Assembly: GCA_013042795.1 (NCBI GenBank)
Contig: JABDPK010000228.1
Coordinates: forward strand, 1 to 10,030
Source: Saprospiraceae bacterium
GTDB taxonomy: Bacteria; Bacteroidota; Bacteroidia; Chitinophagales; Saprospiraceae
Direction: 5' to 3'
Length of the DNA stretch: 10,030 bases
The translations under genes and the position numbers were made by a program. Shown piece by piece: positions 1-6,759 of the stretch. The notes beneath the pieces were generated by a model that was not told the DNA's origin, made no database searches, and saw nothing but the letters and a program-made list of their open reading frames with translations. Position 1 is the first letter of the stretch, and each line of letters begins with the position of its first letter.

Positions 1-167
1 ACCATAGTTTGATCCATCATGCAGTTTGATTTTTGTCAACAATAAATGAATAGTATTCAGTGTCCGTTTAAAACTAAGTTAATAAAAAGGAATCGAACTT
101 AATCAGGAGGGTACAGTGGCTTTGGAAAAGTTGATATTGGTCTTATGGACCTTGTCAGCAATTAGAA
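1..167. other. Left-edge non-coding stretch
   Basis: No convincing gene is visible here. On the minus strand two tandem ATG codons (15-20) open a frame that leaves the window after a few residues (MMDQTM...), so this could be the start of the next gene leftward, but it is too short to judge. On the plus strand there is a strong Shine-Dalgarno-like AGGAGG at 105-110, followed five bases later by a GTG that opens a 19-residue frame ending at 175. That frame runs against all neighbours and overlaps the end of the cupin gene. No terminator hairpin with a T-run is obvious after the cupin stop. Confidence 0.4.
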
Positions 168-1019
168 TTATTTAATCATAATTTCTCCATTTGTTCTTAC
201 ATAAAGAATAATGTCTTCTTCCGAAAAATTTGAAATCGTATGAACTGCTTTAGTAGTCGAACTAAAATAACTTCCTGCATCTAAAACCAATATTTCTTTA
301 TTCTGTGGCATAGTATAATTTATTTCCCCTTTTATCACCACTGAATGTAATACCGTTCCATTGGTTTCAATATTTCCATTATATCCTTTGGGAAGTCTTA
401 TGAAAAGACTCATAAGTCCATCGTTTTCAAATAAAAAACTCAATTCAGCCTTACTTTTTATATCAATCCAACTGGACTTTTTGTTATTAAGCCAAGCAAT
501 GTTTGAAACATCTATATTTATCGGTCTTTCTCCGTTATCAAATGCTTCAGTACTGGGTTTTACAAGATAAGGGCCATTGTCTATTTCTACCAGAGCAATG
601 TTTTCTTCTCCTTTGGCAGAAGTAATGTGTGACTCTCCAACGGGTTGTGTCCAGAAAGAACCAGGTTTCATCCACATATTTTCGGCTTCCGGATCATCAT
701 TATGTACCAATCCTTTGATCACTACAGCCCTGTAGGTTATATTATGGATATGCGGAGGTGAAGAAAATCCGTCTACAAACTTTGCCAGGAAACCTGTTGC
801 ACCTGTACCTTTTCTGTCTCCCCAAATCGTTCCTGCCTGAGGGCTTTGATCTCCTCTTGCAGGATTCAATTTTTCCCAGACTATTTCAGAACTTAATAAA
901 ACCTTGTTTGTCGGGTTTTCAATCGTAAGATTACTGGCCTCTTTTGATTCTTGCTGTGGCGTGCCACAAGCATTTAAAAGACCTATTGTTAATATTATGT
1001 ATGTCGTTCTTTTTATCAT
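168..1019 (-). CDS. Double-cupin lipoprotein, DUF4437-like
   Basis: 283 residues. The N-terminus is a lipoprotein signal: basic MIKR, a hydrophobic stretch, then the lipobox LNAC with Cys18 as the predicted lipidated residue, so the mature protein should be anchored in a membrane facing the periplasm. The rest reads as two cupin folds in tandem. The first (about 45-155) has the PPHIHN motif (His90, His92) and a later His131, a plausible metal-binding set. The second (about 175-280) has His225 and His260. The layout and the [11 protein letters not shown] segment fit the DUF4437 family of bicupins. Cupins bind metals and may be dioxygenases, isomerases or sugar-binding proteins; the sequence does not say which. 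The ATG at 1017-1019 is preceded by an A/T-rich leader without Shine-Dalgarno, usual for Bacteroidota. It is a stand-alone gene, 216 bases after the GNAT gene, with a long inverted repeat just upstream. Confidence 0.85.
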   Translation of the reverse strand: MIKRTTYIILTIGLLNACGTPQQESKEASNLTIENPTNKVLLSSEIVWEKLNPARGDQSPQAGTIWGDRKGTGATGFLAKFVDGFSSPPHIHNITYRAVVIKGLVHNDDPEAENMWMKPGSFWTQPVGESHITSAKGEENIALVEIDNGPYLVKPSTEAFDNGERPINIDVSNIAWLNNKKSSWIDIKSKAELSFLFENDGLMSLFIRLPKGYNGNIETNGTVLHSVVIKGEINYTMPQNKEILVLDAGSYFSSTTKAVHTISNFSEEDIILYVRTNGEIMIK

Positions 1020-1235
1020 TTTGATATATTATGTTTAATTCGAATCTAAACTCTCAATATCTCATGGTATGCATCGATATTGAGAATGGCAGCAAATAAA
1101 TTATAAATAAGTATTATTCAAGTTTATGATTTTATTCAAGGAAAGCGAAGTGAATTGGTCTTGTACACATTATTCAGCTTAGCACATCTCTCCTGTTAAT
1201 TTCATGAGTTGCTTCCTTAGATATAGTCCTGCGTT
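1020..1235. other. Intergenic region upstream of the cupin lipoprotein gene
   Basis: This 216-base gap holds no supportable gene. Read on the minus strand it contains an eight-codon frame (MKLTGEMC) behind AAGGAAG, which I do not call. It does hold the 10-bp-arm inverted repeat at 1052-1085, and a direct repeat of TTATTCAAG (1114-1122 and 1132-1140) spaced 18 bases apart. The cupin promoter should lie here. The nearest -7-like string is TAGATTCG (minus strand, 1048-1041), one mismatch from TAnnTTTG and without a TTG at the right distance, so I do not call it. Confidence 0.45.
1052..1085. repeat. Perfect inverted repeat upstream of the cupin lipoprotein gene
   Basis: The arms TCTCAATATC (1052-1061) and GATATTGAGA (1076-1085) are exact reverse complements, 10 of 10 bases, with a 14-base spacer. 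The proximal arm ends 33 bases before the cupin ATG. There is no T-run after the stem on the minus strand, so an intrinsic terminator for the GNAT operon is unlikely. The arm centres are 24 bp apart, a little over two helical turns, compatible with a protein operator or an RNA leader hairpin. Function is inferred only. Confidence 0.6.
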
Positions 1236-1772
1236 TTAAATCGATTTATTTTTAGTTAAAAGCTCTTTGTTACACCGATACCAGATAGCATCTTTACTTC
1301 CAATTTCATAGGGAGCAATTTTGTAGAATTCCATTCCAACTTTTTCCATTACCCTGATCGATGCTTTATTTTCTTTAAGTGCAATTGCAACTATCTTTTT
1401 CAAGTTGAGAATTTCAAACCCATAATTTAAAATTGCGCGAGATACCTCAGTTGCGATGCCCATTCCCCAATATTCAGGCAAGAACCTATAGCCAAGATCA
1501 ATTTCATCAAATTCTGGCAGATATGCCAATCCTGCCCAACCTACAAATTGCTTATCACTTTTTAATATAGTTGCCCATCTACCGAATCCATATTTTTTAT
1601 AGTCAATAATTCTTGTTTCTATGGCCTTTGCAATTTCTTCCATCGATTCTACGACAGGTTCTCCCGTATACTTTTGTACTGCCGGATCAGAATGCAACTT
1701 AAATAATGCTTCTTTGTCATCAAGAGTGATATCTCTTAGAAATAACCTCTCGGTTTCTATTAAAACTTCCAT
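1236..1772 (-). CDS. GNAT-family N-acetyltransferase (RimJ/RimL type)
   Basis: 178 residues from the chosen ATG at 1770-1772. The protein opens with IETERLFLRDITLDD, the standard beginning of RimJ/RimL-type GNATs (Acetyltransf_3 style). The acetyl-CoA pyrophosphate-binding motif A is EYWGMGIATEV (about 100-110), and the late motif NKASIRVMEKVGM (135-147) is the usual alpha4 region. It should transfer acetyl from acetyl-CoA to an amine; the substrate (ribosomal protein N-terminus, amino acid, antibiotic or polyamine) cannot be told. The frame stays open upstream to a TTG at 1811, but those 13 extra residues do not match the family and would overlap the 51-residue ORF upstream by 38 bases. With the ATG start, the small ORF's TAA precedes it by a single base (TAAAATG), suggesting translational coupling. 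It is probably the last gene of the 2471-1236 operon. Confidence 0.9.
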   Translation of the reverse strand: MEVLIETERLFLRDITLDDKEALFKLHSDPAVQKYTGEPVVESMEEIAKAIETRIIDYKKYGFGRWATILKSDKQFVGWAGLAYLPEFDEIDLGYRFLPEYWGMGIATEVSRAILNYGFEILNLKKIVAIALKENKASIRVMEKVGMEFYKIAPYEIGSKDAIWYRCNKELLTKNKSI

Positions 1773-1773
1773 T

Positions 1774-1929
1774 TTAGTGTGAATAACCTTCCCGCATAGA
1801 TGCATTTTCAAAATCTTGCAGGTATTCCTGCTTGTGCATTGCAGGTGGTAATCGTTTTCTCATATCTACCTGGCTTCTTACTCCAACCAATGATTCTTTA
1901 GAAATATGCAGGGTCAATTTATCTTTCAT
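1774..1929 (-). CDS. 51-residue small protein, unknown, coupled to the GNAT gene
   Basis: ATG at 1927-1929, TAA at 1774-1776. The product starts MKDKLTLHISKESLVGVRSQ and ends ASMREGYSH. It has no signal peptide or membrane segment, is rich in charged residues (nine Lys/Arg, seven Asp/Glu), and contains no motif I recognise. The case for a real gene is context: it starts 23 bases after the stop of the lipoprotein gene and stops one base before the ATG of the GNAT gene, so it fills an otherwise unexplained 180-base gap in a tight operon, and the residues read like protein rather than AT-rich noise. It might also be the remnant of a longer gene. I do not assign a function. Confidence 0.5.
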   Translation of the reverse strand: MKDKLTLHISKESLVGVRSQVDMRKRLPPAMHKQEYLQDFENASMREGYSH

Positions 1930-1952
1930 TATTGAATTAGACCTAAAGATAT

Positions 1953-2471
1953 TTATTCCAATTTTTCATAGATATAAATAGTCCCATCATCAATTCTTCC
2001 AGATCCTAACATTATATTTTCTGAAAAAACTTCCATACCCATTCTATTATTCCACACTTCTTCATTTGTTTCAAGGTAAAAACCAGTGTATACATTTACT
2101 TTAAATGTCTTTAACTCCCAATCGCTTAAACTGATTTTTCCAGAATTCAGATCTTCTAATTTTATCCGATCAGAATCAATAGTTAATCTAATGCACTCCT
2201 GGCCAGGCTCGAAACCAATCCAGCCTGGCACAACTCCAATTGAGCCCCATTCTCCTATGAGGTTTTTAGTTATTGCCAGTGAATCTTTAAGTCTGTTTTC
2301 GTTTACCTGATTTATTAAACTTTCTGCTTCTTCTCTACTTGTTAATTTGTCACATTGTAATGCTGTTTGTATAGACAATGGATTTTCCTGACTGTTACAT
2401 GACAAGATGGTGATCAGGATGAGTAATGAAAAACACAAATTTAAGTGCACTACATCTTTACGTTTGATCAT
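1953..2471 (-). CDS. Small lipoprotein, uncharacterised
   Basis: 172 residues with a lipoprotein signal: MIKRKDVV, a hydrophobic core at about 10-23, and Cys25 in TILSC followed by NSQEN. Residues 40-70 look like a short helix (TSREEAESLINQVNENRLKD). The C-terminal two thirds starts with LIGEWGSIGVVPGW and continues as alternating hydrophobic strands, resembling the small beta-barrel lipocalin-like lipoproteins common in Bacteroidota, where a G-x-W near the first strand is usual. That fold is inference; I do not recognise the family. The ATG at 2469-2471 overlaps the stop of a 19-codon frame upstream as ATGA, though that frame is too short to call. The small ORF and GNAT gene follow at 23 and 1 bases, so this is probably the first gene of a three-gene unit. 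The gene's own promoter is not evident. Confidence 0.75.
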   Translation of the reverse strand: MIKRKDVVHLNLCFSLLILITILSCNSQENPLSIQTALQCDKLTSREEAESLINQVNENRLKDSLAITKNLIGEWGSIGVVPGWIGFEPGQECIRLTIDSDRIKLEDLNSGKISLSDWELKTFKVNVYTGFYLETNEEVWNNRMGMEVFSENIMLGSGRIDDGTIYIYEKLE

Positions 2472-2837
2472 GTGGCAAGTTCTTTAATATAGTCTTCATC
2501 CGATTGTATGATATTCTTGAGAAACATATATAAGATTATTGAGTTTTCATTCTAAAATATTCAATGAGTTCGAAATCTTTCACCAATTTCTTTATACACT
2601 TTTTCGTACTTAATGAGTCTCTCTGCTAATTTAATGATGTAATACTATTCAAGGTATGGAAAAGCTGAGTATCGATTGTTCTGGTTCTAAGTTTAAATAG
2701 TTGTTACTATAGAAAATTGAAGAGCCTGCTCAGCACTTTTGAAGAGGTCGTGATCTGTTATTTCATAAATCGTTCGGTCAAGAAAAAATGCTATCGCATG
2801 TTATTGCCTGGTATTGAAAAATTATGCGTTTCCAGCT
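2472..2837. other. 366-base gap, perhaps holding a decayed gene
   Basis: There is no intact gene. On the minus strand one frame reads protein-like for 35 codons (2800-2696, including FFLDRTIYEITDHDLFKSAE). It is broken by TAA (2693-2695), TAG (2687-2689) and TAG (2645-2647), then reads protein-like again (KLAERLIKYEKVYKEIGERF) to a TGA at 2561-2563. None of these segments has a suitable start codon. This may be a worn-out gene or chance in AT-rich DNA. The AraC-terminated operon must end in the upper part; the only candidate is a weak four-base-pair stem ATGC-GATA-GCAT followed by T6, near 2786-2803, which I do not call as a terminator. Confidence 0.3.
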
Positions 2838-3749
2838 TTAATTCATTTTATATTTTTCTCTGTACTCAGATGGACTCAGGCCTTCTTTCTTTTTGAATAA
2901 TCTTGAAAAATACTGTGGATATTCAAATCCCAATTCATATGCTACTTCTGAAATACTTTTATTTGGATTCAATAAAATATTCTTGGCTTCATCAATCAAG
3001 TATAATTGCAAGTGTTCAGTTGTCGTTTTTCCTGTTTCTTTTTTAAGTGTATCACTTAGATACCGTTGTGATACCAGCATCTTATCCGCTATTTGCTCTA
3101 TGCGTGGAATGCCTTTTTCTTCCAGAAGTCCGGATTCAAAATAGCCGTCTAAATGTTGGTTAAATTGTTCTAACAAATTATTCGATAGTTCTTTTCGATT
3201 TATAAACTGTCTCTCATAAAACCGATTGGCATATTTTAGAAGGGTGCTTAATTGAGCAATAATGATGTCTTTACTGAATGCATCCTGATTGTTATGGTAT
3301 TCCATTTCAATATGCTCAACGATGGATTCTATCTGCTTTTCTTCTTTTGGTGAAAGATGCAAGGCTTCATTTGCCGAGTAGGAGAAGAAGCCATATTTCC
3401 TGATTTGTTTTGCTAACTCAGTACCTTTTAGAAAATCTTCATGAAAATTTATCGAAAATCCTTTTTGCTCAAATACGACGCTGCTATCCCATTGCAAAAC
3501 TTGCCTGGGGGCCATAAAAATCAATGCTCCATTCGTGAAATCATATCTTGTTCTTCCATAATTTAAGTGCCCTTTGACTATTTTTTTAAGACTAATGGAA
3601 TAACAATCATGTGTTATCGGAGGTGAACTCTCTTTGGGACAAGGGAGAAAATTATCTCCTGTTGCGCACAGCACACTTAACATCGGGTGTTCAGGGCGAG
3701 GCAGCTGCATGTAGTCAAAATATGCCGATAGTGTTTTGAAGTGCTTCAT
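2838..3749 (-). CDS. AraC-family transcriptional regulator
   Basis: 303 residues. The C-terminal ~95 residues are a clear AraC/XylS DNA-binding domain: a first helix-turn-helix at about 217-236 (IEQIADKMLVSQRYLSDTLK) and a second at about 266-287 (ISEVAYELGFEYPQYFSRLF), ending in the family signature GLSPSEYREKY. The N-terminal part (about 50-105) is strand-rich and cupin-like (SLKKIVKGHLNYGRTRYDF), as in AraC proteins that sense a small ligand, and residues 130-200 form a helical linker. No ligand residues can be identified. Its ATG (3747-3749) comes one base after the stop of the membrane-protein gene, so it is co-transcribed with the dehydrogenase at 5245-4292. AraC proteins encoded in the same operon as a short-chain dehydrogenase usually control it, so autoregulation through the 5280-5310 promoter region is likely. 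Cysteines at 28, 37 and 49 could allow redox sensing, but that is speculation. Confidence 0.92.
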   Translation of the reverse strand: MKHFKTLSAYFDYMQLPRPEHPMLSVLCATGDNFLPCPKESSPPITHDCYSISLKKIVKGHLNYGRTRYDFTNGALIFMAPRQVLQWDSSVVFEQKGFSINFHEDFLKGTELAKQIRKYGFFSYSANEALHLSPKEEKQIESIVEHIEMEYHNNQDAFSKDIIIAQLSTLLKYANRFYERQFINRKELSNNLLEQFNQHLDGYFESGLLEEKGIPRIEQIADKMLVSQRYLSDTLKKETGKTTTEHLQLYLIDEAKNILLNPNKSISEVAYELGFEYPQYFSRLFKKKEGLSPSEYREKYKMN

Positions 3750-3750
3750 T

Positions 3751-4263
3751 TTATTTTTTCAATTCTTGTTCTACTAATAATAAATCTTGATTATAGGCAT
3801 TAATCCTGGCATGCGCAGTGCCGTCAATCAACAAAATAATGGTCAGCATCGCAATCGTTGTAATCATACTTGCGCGCCAAACTGGTGTATTAACGAATAT
3901 AATGATGATAGCACAGATTGCAATAATTATTGGGATTGCTGTAAACACAACGGTTTGATATTCTTTTAAAGTTGCTTCACAACGTTTAAGTTCCGATTCT
4001 ACAAAAGCCAATTTATCACTATTGTAAGCCGTTTCAAACTGTGTAATTCTGGACTTATTCGTAAAAAACAATCCGAGTCCTATGATTAATAGTAAAACAC
4101 CTGCTGCCAGGGCAGGAATAATGTACGCCTTTGCAATGTCGGTCTTTCCCAATTGCCAAAAACCTATGCTTGCCAGAATAAATACAACTCCGAAAAGAAT
4201 GAAAAATTGAGTTGAAAAAACTTCAGCTTTAGCCCAATCAGTTGCTGTTTTTAGTATGTCCAT
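3751..4263 (-). CDS. Four-helix inner-membrane protein, uncharacterised
   Basis: 170 residues from the ATG at 4261-4263. The frame stays open to a TTG at 4290, but the ATG is preferred: it sits after an A-rich stretch and gives a normal start, MDILKTATDWAKAE. Four hydrophobic segments are visible at about 17-37, 45-67, 104-124 and 129-147, in two hairpins separated by a charged helical stretch (about 70-102, SRITQFETAYNSDKLAF then ESELKRCEATLKEY). The C-terminus (148-170) is amphipathic and soluble. I do not recognise the family and see no catalytic motif or transporter signature. It lies between the dehydrogenase (28 bases upstream) and the AraC gene (1 base downstream), so it probably serves the same stress or metabolic response. 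Confidence 0.8.
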   Translation of the reverse strand: MDILKTATDWAKAEVFSTQFFILFGVVFILASIGFWQLGKTDIAKAYIIPALAAGVLLLIIGLGLFFTNKSRITQFETAYNSDKLAFVESELKRCEATLKEYQTVVFTAIPIIIAICAIIIIFVNTPVWRASMITTIAMLTIILLIDGTAHARINAYNQDLLLVEQELKK

Positions 4264-4291
4264 ATCTTTAATTTTAATAAAGTTTTCCAAA

Positions 4292-5245
4292 TTAGAAATT
4301 CCACTTATAATCTGTTGCCTTTTCTGATACTGTCCATAGTTTGGTCATGACTGTTTTATCCTGAGCATGAGGTTCTAATTGACACTCTCCGACAGCTCCT
4401 CCTGTCTGCATTCTTTTGGTTGGTCCATAATATGCCTTCTGATTCAGGTTTTTCGATGCTTCTGTAGCACACATGACTTCAGGATAAGCGCCTTTTTCAG
4501 CGGATTGAACCAAAGGCGTCATTTTCATAATACCCCAGATAATTCTATCTCTTAAACCACCACTATTTTTGATAAGTGAAGTAGCAGAAGCTCCCGGATG
4601 GCATACATATACTTCTACACTTTTCCTGGCTTCTTTTATTTTGTCCTGCAATTCGTATGCGAACATCATCTGAGCCAACTTGCTATGGCAGTAGGTATTC
4701 ATTGGGTGATAATTCTTGTCCCAGTTCATATCATTAAACTGTATGGTTTTTATACCCATTTTGTAACCTTCACTTGCAACAACTACTATGCGTCCACTCG
4801 ATTCTTCGATTTTGCTGTAGAGTAATCCGCACAATAGAAAATGACCATAGTGATTTACACCAAGCTGACTTTCAAAGCCATCTTTCGTGAACTTTTGATC
4901 GGGTACTTGGGCAATGGCAGCATTGCACATCAAGGCATCTATTTTAGGGACTTTTGTAATCACTTCTTCTGCTGCACGACGTACCGACTTAAGCTCTGCC
5001 AAATCCATTTTGATAAATGAAACTTTAGCATCTGCACCAAATTGTTCTTTAAGGTCGTCAATTGCTTTATTGGATTTGTTTTCATTTCGGTTAAGCATGA
5101 CAACCTGAGCTCCTTTACTTAATAGTATTTTCGCCGCTTCAAATCCTGCACCTGAGTTCGCTCCTGTAATGAGGTAGGTTTTATCATTTAAGTTTTCTAA
5201 TCTTTCGGGAGTCCAACCTATTTTGCCAAATTTTTGCATATTCAT
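4292..5245 (-). CDS. Short-chain dehydrogenase/reductase, protochlorophyllide/retinol-reductase-like branch
   Basis: 317 residues, soluble NAD(P)H-dependent oxidoreductase with a Rossmann fold. The cofactor glycine motif is TGANSGAG (27-34). Arg53 just after the second strand (LNRNENKS) favours NADPH. MDLAEL (80-85) holds the acidic residue near the adenine. CNAA (107-110) replaces the usual NNAG. The active site is Asn131 (VNHYGHF), Ser158 (VVASEGYK), Tyr185 and Lys189 (YCHSK), so the catalytic tetrad is intact. HPG (216-218) closes the fold. The length, longer than the classical 250, and the C-terminal extension fit the reductases related to retinol dehydrogenase and light-dependent protochlorophyllide reductase, which reduce carbonyls; here the substrate is unknown. 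Start: ATG at 5243-5245, with a second ATG two codons later. It is the first gene of the operon with the membrane protein and the AraC regulator, behind a TACCTTTG promoter element. Confidence 0.93.
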   Translation of the reverse strand: MNMQKFGKIGWTPERLENLNDKTYLITGANSGAGFEAAKILLSKGAQVVMLNRNENKSNKAIDDLKEQFGADAKVSFIKMDLAELKSVRRAAEEVITKVPKIDALMCNAAIAQVPDQKFTKDGFESQLGVNHYGHFLLCGLLYSKIEESSGRIVVVASEGYKMGIKTIQFNDMNWDKNYHPMNTYCHSKLAQMMFAYELQDKIKEARKSVEVYVCHPGASATSLIKNSGGLRDRIIWGIMKMTPLVQSAEKGAYPEVMCATEASKNLNQKAYYGPTKRMQTGGAVGECQLEPHAQDKTVMTKLWTVSEKATDYKWNF

Positions 5246-5279
5246 TTTTCTTTAAATGTTTAGTATGATAAGAATAACA

Positions 5280-5310
5280 CAAAGGTAGGAGTGAAGTGGT
5301 TTTAGCCACT
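5280..5310 (-). promoter_or_regulatory. Promoter and candidate operator of the SDR-AraC operon
   Basis: On the minus strand, TACCTTTG (5287-5280) matches the Bacteroidota -7 consensus TAnnTTTG at every fixed position and lies 34 bases before the ATG. Where a -33 TTG would be expected there is instead a palindrome, AGTGG-N6-CCACT (5295-5310), with perfect five-base arms. A weak -33 element overlapped by a palindrome is typical of a regulated promoter. Control by the AraC protein of the same operon is inference; AraC proteins more often bind direct repeats, so another regulator is possible. Confidence 0.5.
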
Positions 5311-5396
5311 TATACACAATTTCGAATCTTGTATATTTTTTGGTTTTGCTTAAATGGGTCAAGGCTATTTGTGAACTGCGTATCCATCCGAAAGCA

Positions 5397-6029
5397 TTAT
5401 ACACCTGGTTGTTGCACCTCTTTTCTTTTCATTTTAAAATTAAGTCCGACTGTCCAGGCTAGTATCAATATAAAGCACACTTTCTGTACTATAGGTAAGT
5501 ACTTTATTAAATTTTCATTATAGTAGAACAAATTGTTAATTCCTATGAGTGCCATACATATAATACCACTGATTTTAAAAAACCTCAAGTTATTTATATG
5601 AAGTGCCCGAATTATTCCGATAATTCCCACAACACCACAAATACTTAATATAGTGGTCATGATATCATGATATTTAGTAAAAATAAAGACCGCTGACAGC
5701 ATGGCTAATGCTCCAGCAATTTTGATTGTCATTTTCCAGGTACTATTTTTCACAAAGTAATTCGCAAATAGAAAGAAGAAAAGTGTCATACTTGCGCAAA
5801 GAATGACCATTCCTGTAAGGGCCACTGGACTTGCTGGATTATCAAGTCCGTTCATGGCCTCCTTACTCATCAAGTTGCACCAGAAATTATTGCGCCAATC
5901 AAACCCTACGGAATTTATGTCCGCCTGTGAACCTCCCGGATATAATGTAGTAGAATAGATGAATAGTCCTATGAAAATCAAAATTCCGAAAGTGGGCAGA
6001 AGCCTTAATAAGGCTTTGATGTTTTTCAT
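5397..6029 (-). CDS. Six-helix membrane protein, uncharacterised
   Basis: 210 residues from the ATG at 6027-6029. A GTG three codons earlier (6036-6038) is possible but less likely. Hydrophobic segments lie at about 11-31, 69-92, 100-120, 126-144, 152-172 and 178-199. Between the first and second there is an extracytoplasmic or cytoplasmic loop of ~35 residues with a striking composition: YPGGSQAD, then GFDWRNNFWCNLM and NGLDNPASP. Conserved-looking Gly, Asp, Trp and Asn in a loop suggest a functional site. The general appearance resembles DUF998-like small membrane proteins, but I cannot confirm it. The C-terminus ends in a basic tail (KMKRKEVQQPGV). It has its own promoter upstream and is separated from the SDR operon by 151 bases containing that operon's promoter, so it appears monocistronic. 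Confidence 0.8.
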   Translation of the reverse strand: MKNIKALLRLLPTFGILIFIGLFIYSTTLYPGGSQADINSVGFDWRNNFWCNLMSKEAMNGLDNPASPVALTGMVILCASMTLFFFLFANYFVKNSTWKMTIKIAGALAMLSAVFIFTKYHDIMTTILSICGVVGIIGIIRALHINNLRFFKISGIICMALIGINNLFYYNENLIKYLPIVQKVCFILILAWTVGLNFKMKRKEVQQPGV

Positions 6030-6055
6030 TTTCTTCACTTTTTAGAAATGTACTA

Positions 6056-6086
6056 TAAAGCTAAGAATATGCCTTATGAGATTCAA
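6056..6086 (-). promoter_or_regulatory. Promoter of the six-helix membrane protein gene
   Basis: On the minus strand a TTG (6086-6084) is followed 20 bases later by TAGCTTTA (6063-6056), one mismatch from the -7 consensus TAnnTTTG with spacing in the expected range. It lies 26 bases before the ATG, giving a short leader. This is the only candidate in the window with both elements at the right distance. Confidence 0.5.
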
Positions 6087-6141
6087 TTGGAATCCTCATC
6101 GCACATACAATATTTTCAATAGAAATTGTATTATCGCTTAT

Positions 6142-6663
6142 TTAAAAATCTAATGGAATATATCTTTCTTTTATTATGTTAAGATGATGAATTTGATGTG
6201 CAGTGATCGTGAGTCCAATCGCATAAAGAGGCATTTCATATTCAAAAAAAATACAGTTTGTTTCAAGTATTCTTTTATCAAAAGATTCAAACATCATAAT
6301 TGTGGATTGGCGTACAATTCGGAGCTCATTCACCAATTGTTCTATTGACAAATCATCTGCATTGGAGTTTTTACCCATTATTTCCTGGTCATGTGCGACC
6401 GGAATGGTTCCTTCTCCACGCGCAAAAATTATAGCTCTAAAACACCAAATTCTTTCCCAATCAATGAGATGCTGTAATATTTTATGAATTGTCCATTTAT
6501 CTTTTTCATAGGTTTTTAAACCTATTCTATTCAATTGTGTGATATCAATCTTATCGATTTCTTGCAAACTTAGTTTAAGAGCTTCTGTGAGTTGAGTATT
6601 CTTATTTAGCTTATAAACATATTCTAGAAATTCCGGATTTTCTTTTGTGTCTGATTTTATCAT
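6142..6663 (-). CDS. DinB-like four-helix-bundle protein
   Basis: 173 residues, apparently cytoplasmic. The family signature is a helical bundle with three histidines that bind a divalent metal: His65 in KILQHLIDWERIW, and His156 and His160 in TAHQIHHLNIIKERY. The spacing and the preceding WTIHKILQHL (Trp57 on) match the DinB_2 superfamily, which includes metal-dependent thiol transferases (bacillithiol, mycothiol) and many proteins of unknown role. All three ligands are present, so it is probably active, but the substrate is not evident. The name DinB here refers to the Bacillus damage-inducible family, not to E. coli DNA polymerase IV. Start: ATG at 6661-6663 after an A-rich leader (AAAGAAAAGGAATA). 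A candidate -7 element stands 77 bases upstream. It is 96 bases after the WD40 gene and 112 bases before the membrane-protein gene, so it is likely transcribed alone. Confidence 0.85.
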   Translation of the reverse strand: MIKSDTKENPEFLEYVYKLNKNTQLTEALKLSLQEIDKIDITQLNRIGLKTYEKDKWTIHKILQHLIDWERIWCFRAIIFARGEGTIPVAHDQEIMGKNSNADDLSIEQLVNELRIVRQSTIMMFESFDKRILETNCIFFEYEMPLYAIGLTITAHQIHHLNIIKERYIPLDF

Positions 6664-6739
6664 TATTCCTTTTCTTTAATAGGTTCTAAAGGCTTTATAT
6701 ATGTGTAGTTTGACTGATTAAGGAGAATTATCGCATATC

Positions 6740-6747
6740 CAAAATTA
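6740..6747 (-). promoter_or_regulatory. Candidate -7 element upstream of the DinB-like gene
   Basis: TAATTTTG on the minus strand matches TAnnTTTG exactly and lies in the gap just after the WD40 stop codon. No TTG occurs at 19-21 bases upstream, so the call rests on the -7 box alone. Confidence 0.3.
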
Positions 6748-6759
6748 TAGGCTGTCTTC

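Noticed and set aside
103..165. Plus-strand frame reading SGGYSGFGKVDIGLMDLVSN to a TAG
   Set aside because: Protein-like, but only 20 codons after a TAA, without a start near its beginning and with no upstream continuation in this frame. It might be the tail of a decayed gene, but nothing supports it.
361..570. Plus-strand open frames inside minus-strand genes, such as 361-570, 2086-2310, 2893-3144, 4598-4825, 6785-7024 and 9317-9526
   Set aside because: All lie antisense to well-supported genes with recognisable domains, and their translations have no motif or signal.
1773..1811. Longer GNAT start at the TTG (1809-1811) or the ATG at 1803-1805
   Set aside because: The additional residues do not resemble the family N-terminus and overlap the 51-codon ORF; the ATG at 1770-1772 fits the family and the one-base junction.
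2467..2526. 19-codon minus-strand ORF (MFLKNIIQSDEDYIKELAT) whose stop overlaps the lipoprotein ATG as ATGA
   Set aside because: The junction is suggestive but the frame is too short and has no recognisable similarity or initiation signal.
2786..2803. Stem ATGC-GATA-GCAT followed by six T on the minus strand, as terminator of the AraC operon
   Set aside because: A four-base-pair stem is too weak to support an intrinsic terminator call.
4264..4290. TTG start for the four-helix membrane protein
   Set aside because: It is a rare start two bases after the SDR stop; the ATG nine codons later has an A-rich leader and gives a natural N-terminus.
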